From Treponema parvum (lineage in GTDB: Bacteria > Spirochaetota > Spirochaetia > Treponematales > Treponemataceae), in assembly GCF_017893965.1 (NCBI RefSeq), contig NZ_CP054142.1, forward strand, positions 1,674,001 to 1,738,000: DNA of 64,000 nt, in the 5' to 3' direction. Every line of letters starts with the position of its first letter. Within the stretch, counting starts at the first letter, position 1. Below the pieces are notes generated by a model. It saw nothing but the letters and a program-made list of their open reading frames with translations, did no database searches and was not told where the DNA came from. The translations under genes and the position numbers were made by a program. Shown here one piece after another: positions 53,940 through 64,000 of the stretch.

Positions 53940-53976
53940 AAAAGGAACTCCTTAAAACCGTTTTAAAAAATATTAA

Positions 53977-54049
53977 CTGGGACGACAGGATTCGAACCTG
54001 TGGAATACCGGCACCAAAAGCCGGGGGCTTACCGCTTGCCGACGTCCCA
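53977..54049 (-). tRNA. trnQ: tRNA-Gln (TTG anticodon)
   Basis: 73 nt. Acceptor stem TGGGACG/CGTCCCA with discriminator G, anticodon stem CCGGC/GCCGG with loop TTTTGGT giving anticodon TTG, and T arm CAGGTTCGAATCCTG. CCA is not encoded. It lies between spoVG and rplY in the same direction. Confidence 0.97.
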
Positions 54050-54059
54050 AAATAACAAA

Positions 54060-54347
54060 TTAATTTTCTTCCGAAACAGCAAATCCCGGCTCTATATGAC
54101 CGGCGTTATATTCTGCAAGGATCTTATCCTGAAGCTCACTTCTGAATTCAGGGCTTATAGGATGAGCTACATCCTTGTATTCACCGCTTGCCGTTTTACG
54201 GCTCGGCATTGCTATGAACAATCCCGTCTTTCCTTCAATTATCTTCACATTATGAACAACAAAACAATTGTCAAATGTGACCGTCACATAAGCACGAAGT
54301 TTCCCCTCCGCTTCCACTTTCCGAATGCGTAATTCAGTGATCTGCAC
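54060..54347 (-). CDS. spoVG: SpoVG, RNA/DNA-binding regulator
   Basis: 95 residues from a GTG start with GGAGG five bases upstream; the ATG at 54413 is rejected because its extra residues are not SpoVG-like. Core: [50 protein letters not shown], plus [11 protein letters not shown]. In spirochaetes SpoVG is a global nucleic-acid-binding regulator. It lies between ispE and tRNA-Gln. Confidence 0.95.
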   Translation of the reverse strand: MQITELRIRKVEAEGKLRAYVTVTFDNCFVVHNVKIIEGKTGLFIAMPSRKTASGEYKDVAHPISPEFRSELQDKILAEYNAGHIEPGFAVSEEN

Positions 54348-54402
54348 AGCAACCTCCGCAAGGCTTGGTAATAGTCTGTAACTCTCTCTTACCCGACGAT
54401 AC

Positions 54403-55260
54403 TCATGCGGCAACGCACTTAAGTCCTTTAGAAATCAGCGCATGAAAAGCAATGTCCGCTTCTCCGGCAGAAGCAAAAATTCCAAAAACAGCGGAACCCG
54501 AACCGGACATATCAGAAAAAACAGCACCTGCCTTACGTACTTCGGCGATCGCTGCTCCTATCTCAGGATACCGTCGCGCAATAACAGGAGTGAAACTGTT
54601 GGCAAAGGTCCAATTAACTATGGGACCGTTATATACAGTCTCAAGCTCTTCGAATGAAGGGCAATCTGCAAATTCCCCCTCGGAGGCGGCCTTGTCGACT
54701 AAAGAATAAGCTTCTCCTGTCGAACTATGAACACCGGGAAAAACCAGCAGAATATGTATGTCTTGACGCGGTTTAATCGGTTTAACGATTTCTCCGCGGC
54801 CTGTGACCAGCGCGCACCCTGGATGAGCGCAGCACAGGAAAAAAAACACATCGCTTCCGACTTCGCCGGCAATCTTGTTCGATAATTCGGAAGAAAGACG
54901 AACGTTCGCCAGTTGTGACAGCGCTTTAATAAAATAAGCGGCATCCGATGAGCCGCCGCCTAAACCGCCGCCGGAAGGGATCCTCTTTGTCAGCCTTACG
55001 CGGACAGACCTGTCAAATCCGGTATGCAAACAAAACGCCTTATATGCAGCCGACAGTGTATTTTGCTCGGGAAGTTCCATGTCGTAACATTCCACCGTGC
55101 AAGTATTTTTTCCGTCCTCAATACAAATTAAAAGATCATCAAACAACCGGACGGTTTGAAAAATACTTTCAATTACGTGAAATCCGTCTGCCCTTTTAGG
55201 AAGCACCTTCAAGTTCAAATTTATTTTTGCAGGCGCGGATACACGCATTTCAGCAAACAT
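54403..55260 (-). CDS. ispE: 4-diphosphocytidyl-2-C-methyl-D-erythritol kinase
   Basis: 285 residues from ATG 55260; a second ATG is four codons on. GHMP kinase of the MEP isoprenoid pathway: [24 protein letters not shown], the ATP loop [17 protein letters not shown], and the C-terminal [13 protein letters not shown] consensus promoter ends 10 bases upstream of this ATG, leaving almost no leader. Upstream codons to 55410 precede the promoter and are not used. Confidence 0.94.
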   Translation of the reverse strand: MFAEMRVSAPAKINLNLKVLPKRADGFHVIESIFQTVRLFDDLLICIEDGKNTCTVECYDMELPEQNTLSAAYKAFCLHTGFDRSVRVRLTKRIPSGGGLGGGSSDAAYFIKALSQLANVRLSSELSNKIAGEVGSDVFFFLCCAHPGCALVTGRGEIVKPIKPRQDIHILLVFPGVHSSTGEAYSLVDKAASEGEFADCPSFEELETVYNGPIVNWTFANSFTPVIARRYPEIGAAIAEVRKAGAVFSDMSGSGSAVFGIFASAGEADIAFHALISKGLKCVAA

Positions 55261-55270
55261 ATTTCTACGT

Positions 55271-55299
55271 ATTATACAAATTCTGATAATTAATGTCAA
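55271..55299 (-). promoter_or_regulatory. Consensus sigma-70 promoter of ispE
   Basis: Minus strand: perfect TTGACA (55299-55294), 17 bases, perfect TATAAT (55276-55271). The expected start site is only about 5 bases from the ispE ATG. Probably drives ispE-spoVG-tRNA-rplY. Confidence 0.88.
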
Positions 55300-55438
55300 A
55301 TAATCGATTGCGCCGTTGCGCCGTGTACCGCACCGATATGAGCTGCACTGAAAAATATAAAAAGACTGCACTCCCGGCAGCGCCCTGCCGCCAACCGTAA
55401 AAAAGCGCACATAAATTCATGTTTTTTGCAAAACAATA

Positions 55439-55502
55439 TTGACAGAAACGCGATGCTAAATTACATTCAAGTTGTCGGCAATAAACGCTATATATAGCGT
55501 TT
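55439..55502 (+). promoter_or_regulatory. Promoter and 20-base palindrome before the acidic small gene
   Basis: -35 TTGACA (55439-55444), 17 bases, -10 TACATT (55462-55467). Just downstream is the perfect palindrome AAACGCTATATATAGCGTTT (55483-55502), which lies in the leader or at the early transcribed region and could bind a repressor or fold in RNA. Confidence 0.6.
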
Positions 55503-55552
55503 GTTACTTAATGAAAAGACGAAACAGGCTTATGCATCTGCGGGAGGGTGAC

Positions 55553-55792
55553 ATGCTTGACGAAGGTGATTGGTCGGATTATCAATCTGCAACGGTGAGT
55601 TTTTCTTACAACGACGATTACGATGAAGACGATTCCTTAAACGACTTTGAAGACAGCGAGGAATCCGATTCTCTGGATGACTTTGACGACGACTTCTATG
55701 AAGAAGAAAGTTTCGAAGATCTTGAAGACGAAGACGTGCAAGAGCCTTTTGACGATATCGAAGAAGAAGACGGCTACGACTTTACCAGGTAA
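55553..55792 (+). CDS. Highly acidic small protein
   Basis: 79 residues from ATG 55553, chosen because GGGAGGGTGAC precedes it; a longer frame to 55472 lacks a ribosome site and includes the palindrome. Nearly half the residues are Asp or Glu (YDEDDSLNDFEDSEE, DDFDDDFYEEESFEDLEDEDVQ). No known domain. Single-gene unit, convergent with rsfS. It could be a nucleic-acid mimic or a disordered regulator; function unknown. Confidence 0.7.
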   Translation: MLDEGDWSDYQSATVSFSYNDDYDEDDSLNDFEDSEESDSLDDFDDDFYEEESFEDLEDEDVQEPFDDIEEEDGYDFTR

Positions 55793-55803
55793 AAGCCTTT
55801 TTT

Positions 55804-56160
55804 CTACGCTGTTTTAAAATCAATTTTTCGCCCGGCGAACCACAGCTTTTCAAGATCGTAAAAATTCCGCGCAGCTTCGGACATAAGATGAACGACTATC
55901 GGTCCTAAGTCTATCAAATTCCAGTCGTCCCCGTCCGACGTTTTTCTGTGCACAGTGTGAATCTCAAGAGCATGATCTTTGATGTATTCTTTTACATCCT
56001 TGTACAAACCTTGCTGATGCGAAGAACTGTTTACAGTCGCAATTATAAAATAATCGGTCCAGCTGTTCAGCTCGGAAATATCGAGAACACAGACATCCTT
56101 GCCCTTGCCGTCCTGCAGCAGCCGAGCAATTTCAAGCGCCTTCGTTTCTATTTCGTTCAA
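55804..56160 (-). CDS. rsfS: Ribosomal silencing factor RsfS
   Basis: 118 residues. ALEIARLLQDGKGKDVCVLDISELNSWTDYFIIATVNSSSHQQGLYKDVKEYI and DWNLIDLGPIVVHLMSEAARNFYDLEKLW are the RsfS signature. It binds uL14 and blocks subunit joining during starvation. Last gene of the obgE-nadD-yqeK-lytR-rsfS series, separated from lytR by a family C element. Confidence 0.95.
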   Translation of the reverse strand: MNEIETKALEIARLLQDGKGKDVCVLDISELNSWTDYFIIATVNSSSHQQGLYKDVKEYIKDHALEIHTVHRKTSDGDDWNLIDLGPIVVHLMSEAARNFYDLEKLWFAGRKIDFKTA

Positions 56161-56174
56161 TTTAAACCTCCGTT

Positions 56175-56240
56175 AAAATTCAACAGCCGAACAAAATGTC
56201 AATTTTGGAGGCTGTTGAATTAGTGCGCTCTTTGCGCGCA
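56175..56240. repeat. Dispersed two-hairpin element, family C copy 3
   Basis: Perfect 12-bp stem AATTCAACAGCC (56177-56188) / GGCTGTTGAATT (56210-56221) around AAAAT/ATTTT, then GTGCGC-TCTTT-GCGCGC (56223-56239). Both arms differ from copies 1 and 2 in compensating ways. Confidence 0.75.
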
Positions 56241-56288
56241 GTTAAATAAGATTTTATGCGCCGCAGAAAAATGGAACTCCTAAAAATC

Positions 56289-57482
56289 TCAATGAACATA
56301 TCGGCCGTCAAAATCACCGCCGAGTATGATCGTAAAGTCGACATTCCGGTTTTCATCACTCATATCGCCGGAAAGTTGAATGTCTTCTTCCCTTATATTA
56401 TTACAACGTATAAAATTTCCCAAACTCTTTGCAGCGTCGGCGTTGCCTATGTGATCTATTATTTCGGTCTTTTCAATATCGTTTGAACTCGCGTTCAGCG
56501 TCCTAAGTATATCATAGCCGGCGCTCCGCAAAAGAGCGGCCGTATTATGAGCCAGTCCCTGTACTGTGGTACCGTTTTTAATTTCAAGCACGTAAACGCG
56601 GCCGCTCAAAGTCATAGTTTCCGAAACAAGAGAGTTTACCGTCTGCATCACCACATCTTTTATAAGCTGCCCGTCGTAAAAAGGAAACAAAAGTTCGTTT
56701 CCGTCAACAATGCGGCGCATTCCCGTAACGGTTTGCGGTACGATCCGTTCCGCATCGACTTTTGAAATTTCACGCAAAAGATCTCTTAATCCGTTTGCAT
56801 TTACATTTGAAGTAAATTTTTTTTCATAAAATTTAAAATTATTTTTTTCAAACATTACGGATGCGTTTCTGTTTAACGCCGAAAGTAAAGCGATGATTAT
56901 ATTCTGACGGCGCTCCGCAACGCTTGAATCCGTTTCATCCTCAATAAAGTATTCAAGATAAACCGCAAGCTTATCTCCGTCAAGCAAGATTGAACCTGAC
57001 GGTAAAAGCCACCTCTTGCCCTCCGGCGAAAGAGCGTCGACGGGTGAAGGAACCAGAACACGCATACCTCCGAGTCTGTCGGTGATAAGTTGTAAATCTT
57101 TCAGACTAATCACGATATAAAACGGAATCGAAGATCCTATGAGCTTTTCTATTTCCGACCTGTAAACCTGAATACCCTTTTCGGAATATATTCTGTCTAT
57201 TCGGTCTACACGGCCTATCGAAGAATAAATAGATCCAGTATTGCCGGGGATGCTGATCATAGCACCGACGTGAGAAAGCGGATAATATAAAAACACATCG
57301 GTAAAAAGCGCTTCCCCTTCATCTTCCATTACGATAAGAAGTTTTATTACCTGTTCCTGCTCCAAAATTTCGCCTACGGGATCTTCTTCAAGAAGGAAGT
57401 ATAAAACAAGAGAAACGGAACCTATAATCAATAAAATGAGAAGTAAAAAAATAAATCCTTTTTGTTCCTGTCTGAGACGCAT
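56289..57482 (-). CDS. LytR/CpsA/Psr family protein with LytR_C domain
   Basis: 397 residues. N-terminal membrane segment (GFIFLLLILLIIGSVSLVLYFLL), LCP-like domain (about 45-240, with SIPGNTGSIYSSIGRVDRID and YIVISLKDLQLITDRLGGMRVLVP), and a C-terminal LytR_C domain (YVLEIKNGTTVQGLAHNTAALLRSAGYDIL). LCP proteins attach glycopolymers to the envelope; the role in spirochaetes is unclear. It lies 27 bases after yqeK in the same operon. Confidence 0.88.
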   Translation of the reverse strand: MRLRQEQKGFIFLLLILLIIGSVSLVLYFLLEEDPVGEILEQEQVIKLLIVMEDEGEALFTDVFLYYPLSHVGAMISIPGNTGSIYSSIGRVDRIDRIYSEKGIQVYRSEIEKLIGSSIPFYIVISLKDLQLITDRLGGMRVLVPSPVDALSPEGKRWLLPSGSILLDGDKLAVYLEYFIEDETDSSVAERRQNIIIALLSALNRNASVMFEKNNFKFYEKKFTSNVNANGLRDLLREISKVDAERIVPQTVTGMRRIVDGNELLFPFYDGQLIKDVVMQTVNSLVSETMTLSGRVYVLEIKNGTTVQGLAHNTAALLRSAGYDILRTLNASSNDIEKTEIIDHIGNADAAKSLGNFIRCNNIREEDIQLSGDMSDENRNVDFTIILGGDFDGRYVH

Positions 57483-57509
57483 CCTTACCGTCCGTGTTAT
57501 TTTATGTTT

Positions 57510-58212
57510 TTATGCATAATGCGCCGTAAGCTTGCCGCTGCCTTTCGACGCAGAGGCACATTCATTGTTTTTCTTCGCCGCGAACTTATTTTCAGCCGCT
57601 ATGTCTTCTTCAATCTTTTTAAGAAAAGCAATCGATTGAGGCGACACGGCGTATTTTTTTTCTTTAACATAGGAAATCGCCTCGGATAAAACGGTTTTAA
57701 CTAAATGATCCAAATCAAGCGAAAACAGTCTGTCAAGATATTCCGCACTCACATGTCCTCTGCCGGGCTCGATCTTGTCGGCGGCATATATTATTTTGCC
57801 GAGTCTACTCAAAGAAGGATCTCCGAACGTATGGCAAGCGACGGATTGCAATAGCTCTTTGTCGTTTATACCGAAATCGTCTCTAAGCATTACCGCAGCG
57901 GCGCGTCCGTGCAAGAGCGAAAGCTTGCTTTTTTCAACTTCAGTAACGGGATCTCCGTCCCGCAACGCAAGCGAAAGAATATCTTCATCCTTCATTTCCT
58001 TGCATATGTCGTGGGCGATTCCGGCAAGATATCCGAGATCCGGGTCAATTCCGTACAAAACGCACATTTTTTTTGCGGTTTCGGCTACTCGTACCGAATG
58101 TTCGTAACGTTTTTTTGAAAGAGCTTTAAATGCGTATCTGCGAACCCGTTCTATAACCTGCAAAATAGAAGATCTTTCGCACAACCGTTTTTTATTGCAC
58201 GGACCCTCATCT

Positions 58213-58229
<17 letters not shown>
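57510..58229 (-). CDS. yqeK: YqeK-type HD phosphohydrolase (symmetrical Ap4A hydrolase family)
   Basis: 239 residues from ATG 58229, overlapping nadD by 17 bases. HD-domain metal ligands: RYEHSVRVAETA, LAGIAHDICKE, LLHGRAAAVML, CHTFGDPSLSRLGKIIYAADKIEPGR. YqeK enzymes cleave diadenosine tetraphosphate and are typically encoded with nadD and rsfS, as here. A C-terminal Lys/Ala/Ser-rich tail is extra. Confidence 0.9.
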
Positions 58230-60059
<1,830 letters not shown>

Positions 60060-60107
60060 TCAAAATCAAACTTTACCGGCTTAAATCAGGCTAAGACGGC
60101 GTATAAT

Positions 60108-61295
60108 TCAGCGAGCCTTTTTATATATTTCCGTAAGTTCGGCCTTTCCCAGTTTTTTTACGGCGCCGACGGTTCTCGTGCCTTGCCAAGTACAGTTTAC
60201 GGCAAGCTGTTCGCATTGAGCGTCGCTTAAATCAAGACCAAGCTCTTTTATTGAAATCGGCATATTGACGGATTTGAAAAAGGCTTCCATCTTCGCGATA
60301 GCTTCGAGGGCGGTTTTTTCCTCGTCCCCTTTTGAAGGCTTTTTCATATCGAAAATATCGGTGCCCATTTTAACAAAGCGTTCGACGTTTTCCTTATAGA
60401 CGTAGCGCGCCCACGTAGCCCATACAGCCGCCAAGCCTGCGCCGTGCGTAACATCAAACATTCCGCCCAATTCATGTTCGATCTGATGAACCGCCCAATC
60501 TCCGTTTCCGAACGGCCCCGTAAGCCCGTTATGGGAAAGACTTGAAGCCCACATGATCTCCGCACGCGCATTATAGTCGCGAGGATTGCCGAGCAGGACA
60601 GGCGCGTTGTGCATGACGGTCTTTACGAGCCCCGCCGCAATATAATCTACCATTTCGGAAGATTCCTGTCCCTTTGCGGTAAACCACCTTTCAAGAGTGT
60701 GCATGATGATATCGGTAGCGCCGCTTTGAGTCTGCCATTGTCCCAAGCTGAACGTCAGTTCCGGATTCATTATTGCAAATTTAAGACGGCAATAATTGCT
60801 TGAAAACCCTCTTTTTTCAAGCGTTTTGTCGTTCGTTATCACGGAAGAATCGCTCATTTCGCTTCCTGCTGCCGCGATAGTCAAAACAGCCCCGATCGGA
60901 AGACACGCCTTAGGCGCATTTTTGCGGCTGTAGATATCCCAAACCGGAAAATCATTTGTCATTCCGTACCCTATGGCCTTGGCGGAATCTATGACCGATC
61001 CGCCTCCTACGGCCAAAATAAAATCAACCTTTTCAGCCTTGCAAAGTTCGATTCCTTTTTCCACTAAAGAAAGAACAGGATTAGGCTTTACGCCTCCGAG
61101 ACTTACAAAGTCTATGCCGTTTTCTTTTAAAGAATCGTAAACACTGTCAAGCAAACCGGACTCTTTTGCCGACTTACCGCCGAAATGCACGAGCACCTTT
61201 TTGCAATTCTGCGCCTTTACAAGCTGACCCGTCTGTTTTTCCGTTCCTTTGCCGAACACAATCTGTGTAGGGGCGTAATATGTAAAATTAAGCAT
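60108..61295 (-). CDS. Iron-dependent alcohol dehydrogenase (BdhA/YqhD-like)
   Basis: 395 residues. NAD(P)-binding GGGSVIDSAKAIGYG (about 97-111), the PIGAVLTIAAAGSEMSD loop, and metal ligands in SGATDIIMHTLERWF (Asp, His) and AVHQIEHELGGMFDVTHGAGLA (two His). Reduces aldehydes such as butyraldehyde during fermentation. Single gene, divergent from htrA, with a palindrome over its -10 region. Confidence 0.92.
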   Translation of the reverse strand: MLNFTYYAPTQIVFGKGTEKQTGQLVKAQNCKKVLVHFGGKSAKESGLLDSVYDSLKENGIDFVSLGGVKPNPVLSLVEKGIELCKAEKVDFILAVGGGSVIDSAKAIGYGMTNDFPVWDIYSRKNAPKACLPIGAVLTIAAAGSEMSDSSVITNDKTLEKRGFSSNYCRLKFAIMNPELTFSLGQWQTQSGATDIIMHTLERWFTAKGQESSEMVDYIAAGLVKTVMHNAPVLLGNPRDYNARAEIMWASSLSHNGLTGPFGNGDWAVHQIEHELGGMFDVTHGAGLAAVWATWARYVYKENVERFVKMGTDIFDMKKPSKGDEEKTALEAIAKMEAFFKSVNMPISIKELGLDLSDAQCEQLAVNCTWQGTRTVGAVKKLGKAELTEIYKKAR

Positions 61296-61303
61296 AAGAA
61301 TAT

Positions 61304-61319
61304 TATACTATATAGTAAG
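61304..61319. promoter_or_regulatory. Palindrome over the alcohol dehydrogenase promoter
   Basis: TACTATATAGTA (61306-61317) is a perfect 12-base palindrome overlapping a minus-strand TATAAT-like -10 (61307-61302). Possible operator. Elsewhere in the 251-base gap to htrA only AT-rich sequence is seen. Confidence 0.4.
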
Positions 61320-61546
61320 GAAAAATAGAATTCTTTGTAGGTCGAATAATGCCGAATTTCAAAGTTTTGAAATTGTCAGCTGAATAAAACCGCGCTTTCG
61401 GCTAAAATCCGTCTGCTAACAGAAAATTATCAGGTCCGGCGCATTTTTTTGTAACGCTTTTTTTAGGAATTGATTATTTTAAATGATAGATACAGGTCAA
61501 ATTGAACCGTGATAAAAAATTTATTAGCTTTTGGAGGCTTAAAAAG

Positions 61547-63043
61547 ATGAAAAAATGGACTAAATACCTGATAGGAGCCGTCTCTGCGGCCGTCTTATCT
61601 TTCGGCTTGGTCTCTCTTTATTACCGCGGCGTCGCCGTAAAAGGTTCGGCGGCTACGGCTTTTGCAGAAACGAAAACGGCGGCCGTTTCAATACCGCAGG
61701 ATTCTTTAAAGGTTGTAGAATCTCTGCAAAACGCATTCCGTTCCATAAGCAGCGAAGTGCTCCCTGCCGTAGTGGAAGTCGACGTAACCGAAAAAAAGAC
61801 GGTTACACCGTCGCCTTTTGAAAACATGCCCTTCTTTTTCTTCGGCAATCCTAACGACAGGAACCGGCAGGAAAGCACTCCCCGCGAATACGAACAAAAA
61901 GGATTGGGATCCGGCGTGATAGTGCGCAGATCGGGCAAGACAATCTACGTACTTACGAATAATCATGTAGCCGGAAAAGCTACCGATATTTCCGTAAAAC
62001 TGAACGACGGCCGTCAATTCAGCGGAAAACTCGTAGGCGCCGACGAGAGGATGGATGTGGCTCTGGTATCATTTGAATCGAGCGACAACACCATACCCGT
62101 AGCCGTTTTGGGAGATTCCGACAAGGTTCAGGCGGGCGACATATGTCTTGCGATGGGAGCGCCGCTGGGCTACAGTCAGTCGGTAACGCAGGGAATCATA
62201 AGCGCGACCGGCCGTTCCGGCAGCGGAATCGGAAACGTTTCAGATTTTATTCAAACGGACGCTGCGATTAACCAAGGAAATTCCGGCGGCCCCCTTGTGA
62301 ACATCTACGGAGAAGTCATAGGGCTTAACACTTGGATCGCTTCTTCTTCAGGCGGTTCTCAGGGATTGGGATTTTCAATTCCGATAAACAACCTCAAACA
62401 CGCGATCGACGCTTTTATAAACGAGGGAAAAATTTCTTACGGATGGCTCGGAGTTTCTCTCATAGAAATTTCGGACGAATACAAGGAATCGCTCGGCGTA
62501 AGCAATAAAACGGGCGCTTTTGCGGCGCAGGTGTTTATAGATTCTCCCGCTTATAAGGCAGGGCTTCAATCCGGCGATTATATCACTTCGCTCGACGGTC
62601 ATGAGATAAAATCCGTAGACCAGCTTGTGCGCGAAGTGGGAAATCTTAGAGCCGGAAAAAACGCCGAATTCGGTTTGATCCGCGGAGGAAAGCCCCTCTC
62701 CGTAAAAGTTAAAATCGAAGAGCGCAAGGCGGACGTAGCGGCGAACGACGGCAAGACATGGCCGGGCTTCCTCGCGGTTCCGCTGACGGACAAACTTCGC
62801 GAGCAGCTAAAAATTGACGACAAGAATGTAAAGGGCGTAGTCGTAAGCAACATATACGATAAAACGCCGGCCGCGTCTCTCAGGCTTCAGGAAGGCGATA
62901 TCATAACCGCCGTAAACGGTAAACGCATTACCAACCTGCAGGAATTTTACAGCGCGATGGACCTTACAAAGACAAAATCTATCTCGTTTGACGTTTACAC
63001 AAACGGAGGAACTATCACTACAAGTACATATAAGATAAAATAA
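61547..63043 (+). CDS. HtrA/DegP-family periplasmic serine protease
   Basis: 498 residues from ATG 61547 with GGAGG upstream. N-terminal anchor (YLIGAVSAAVLSFGLVSLYY), trypsin domain with H140 (TNNHVAGK), D170 (RMDVALVSF) and S246 (INQGNSGGPLV), then two PDZ domains (about 290-380 and 400-490, the latter with LQEGDIITAVNGKRITNLQEFYSAM). Envelope protein quality control. A second trypsin-fold protease is encoded at 47.7-49.4 kb. Confidence 0.95.
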   Translation: MKKWTKYLIGAVSAAVLSFGLVSLYYRGVAVKGSAATAFAETKTAAVSIPQDSLKVVESLQNAFRSISSEVLPAVVEVDVTEKKTVTPSPFENMPFFFFGNPNDRNRQESTPREYEQKGLGSGVIVRRSGKTIYVLTNNHVAGKATDISVKLNDGRQFSGKLVGADERMDVALVSFESSDNTIPVAVLGDSDKVQAGDICLAMGAPLGYSQSVTQGIISATGRSGSGIGNVSDFIQTDAAINQGNSGGPLVNIYGEVIGLNTWIASSSGGSQGLGFSIPINNLKHAIDAFINEGKISYGWLGVSLIEISDEYKESLGVSNKTGAFAAQVFIDSPAYKAGLQSGDYITSLDGHEIKSVDQLVREVGNLRAGKNAEFGLIRGGKPLSVKVKIEERKADVAANDGKTWPGFLAVPLTDKLREQLKIDDKNVKGVVVSNIYDKTPAASLRLQEGDIITAVNGKRITNLQEFYSAMDLTKTKSISFDVYTNGGTITTSTYKIK

Positions 63044-63076
63044 AAAGGAAAAAGCCGCTTATACCGGCTAAATGCA

Positions 63077-63135
63077 GGGGCTGCCCTTCGTGAAGTTTTA
63101 AATCGCTTCCGGGACAGCCCCGACCATTTTAAATA
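63077..63135 (+). terminator. Possible terminator after htrA
   Basis: GGGGCTGCCC pairs with GGGACAGCCCC (one bulged A) across a long loop, followed by CCATTTTAAAT. Weak T-tract and long loop reduce confidence. A family C-like second hairpin (CAGTGCGC-AAAG-CGCGCACTA, about 63210-63230) lies beyond it. Confidence 0.4.
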
Positions 63136-63247
63136 CAGGTTTAACTTCGGCGGCTATGTGGCGCCGCCTCGCCAAACGGCCGAGTTTTCTTTCAAAGACT
63201 CATGTATCAACAGTGCGCAAAGCGCGCACTAATCGCTCGGCCTTTTT

Positions 63248-64000
63248 TTACTTCGCGGAAGCCGCCGAAGCTCCGGCAATTTTACCGAACACAACCGTGT
63301 CGGGCAGTGCGTTGCCGCCTAAACGGTTCGAACCGTGTATACCGCCGGTAACCTCACCTGCAGCGTATAAACCGGGAATTGCTTTACCGCTTGCATCGAG
63401 CACTCGCGCATCTTTATCGATTGCGACGCCGCCCATTGTATGATGTATTGTCGGAACGCGGATTCCGGCATAAAACGGCGCTTTATCAAATCGCTTATCC
63501 ATAACCTTCTTATTAAGAGGATCTTTTATTTTTCCGTCAACGGCTTCGTTATATTCTTCTATCGATTTTACCAAATTATCGGGATTGACGCCCATCTTTT
63601 CGGCCAAACCTCTTATCGTATCGGCTTTAACTACAAGTCCTTTGGCAACAAGCTCGTCTATCGTTTCGTTAAAATCGTTTTTAACATCGCCTGAAGTATA
63701 TTCATGCGCATCGTGAAGAATAAACATCTTTCTTTCAGGCTGAGCCAACAATGCCCGCGTAAGATTGTCGCGTCTTTCGTCTTCGGCTACAAATCTTTTT
63801 CCTTCAAGATTTATAAACAATTGGTTCGCAGCGTTAATCGATATGTTACCGGACATTCCGCCGGTTTCCGGATTACCGACCGGTAAAAGCTGAATCCATT
63901 CCATTCCTACAAGGTTTGCTCCGGCAGCTTGAGCCATGATAATGCCGTCGCCGGTTGCACCCATGTGGTTCGTCGAGCCCAGTCCGTCCAAGCCGCCCCA
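63248..64000 (-). CDS. Flavocytochrome c/fumarate reductase-type flavoprotein (5' end outside window)
   Basis: 250 C-terminal residues visible; the frame is open to the edge. FAD-dependent fumarate/urocanate reductase features: THMGATGDGIIMAQAAGANLVGMEW-type loop, RFVAEDERRDNLTRALLAQ, PTIHHTMGGVAIDKDARVLDASGKAIPGLYAAGEVTGGIHGSNRLGGNALPDTVVFGKIAG. The enzyme reduces an unsaturated acid as an electron sink. The substrate cannot be fixed without the N-terminal half. Confidence 0.92.
   Translation of the reverse strand, partial: WGGLDGLGSTNHMGATGDGIIMAQAAGANLVGMEWIQLLPVGNPETGGMSGNISINAANQLFINLEGKRFVAEDERRDNLTRALLAQPERKMFILHDAHEYTSGDVKNDFNETIDELVAKGLVVKADTIRGLAEKMGVNPDNLVKSIEEYNEAVDGKIKDPLNKKVMDKRFDKAPFYAGIRVPTIHHTMGGVAIDKDARVLDASGKAIPGLYAAGEVTGGIHGSNRLGGNALPDTVVFGKIAGASAASAK

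Overview
The window looks like a chromosomal segment of a Treponema-like spirochaete. Two lines of evidence support this. The 53-60 kb region has the gene order obgE-nadD-yqeK-lytR-rsfS and ispE-spoVG-tRNA(Gln)-rplY-tilS, which I know from spirochaetes. Several exported proteins also have loose spirochaetal lipoprotein boxes. Species cannot be fixed from the sequence alone. Base composition is mosaic: AT-rich islands (about 3-4.6 kb and 22-33 kb) alternate with more GC-rich blocks (about 13.6-22 kb), as expected where transferred modules sit beside a core.

Layout. 1-3.0 kb: a leftward catabolic operon (ketopantoate-reductase-like, cyclase/formamidase-like, YhcH-like, TRAP solute-binding protein) running off the left edge. 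3.0-4.6 kb: accessory debris, with a PLD-domain remnant, a small gene plus DUF4160 pair and dispersed repeats. 4.6-9.1 kb: a FecBCD-type uptake system with a MarR regulator and an O-methyltransferase, read from a promoter overlapped by a perfect dyad; a divergent AraC/GyrI-like regulator follows. 10.3-13.3 kb: a tight operon of a duplicated DUF1538 membrane protein, a duplicated PII-like protein and a class-M-type sirtuin. 13.7-22.4 kb: an HptA/HptS/HptR-like three-part sensor system next to an AfuABC/FbpABC-like importer, then an internally deleted alpha/beta hydrolase.

22.6-30.5 kb holds a complete type II-C CRISPR-Cas locus: a 37-repeat array, cas2, cas1, cas9 (1258 aa) and a tracrRNA read divergently from cas9. 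The array is oriented toward the cas genes, and the tracrRNA anti-repeat pairs with the 5' part of the repeat. 31.5-36.6 kb holds RidA, a sodium:solute symporter, a YheO/DauR-like regulator and a D-aminoacylase, probably for acylated D-amino acids. 36.8-63 kb is mostly core: NeuB, HisS, envelope proteins, a DUF115/Maf-like protein, LepA, two trypsin-fold proteases, TilS, L25, tRNA-Gln, SpoVG, IspE, RsfS, LytR, YqeK, NadD, Obg, an iron-dependent alcohol dehydrogenase and HtrA. A fumarate-reductase-like flavoprotein is cut by the right edge.

Several families of structured dispersed repeats run through the window. Family A has three hairpins (13363-13474 and 32501-32612, inverted, 111 of 112 bases identical). 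Family B centres on a CTGCAG hairpin (20153-20276 and 26391-26517, with fragments near 30.4 and 32.3 kb); one copy carries the cas1 ribosome-binding site inside its hairpin. Family C is a two-hairpin element whose stem covaries among copies (3.6, 40.3 and 56.2 kb). The most novel candidate system is the DUF1538-PII-sirtuin operon.
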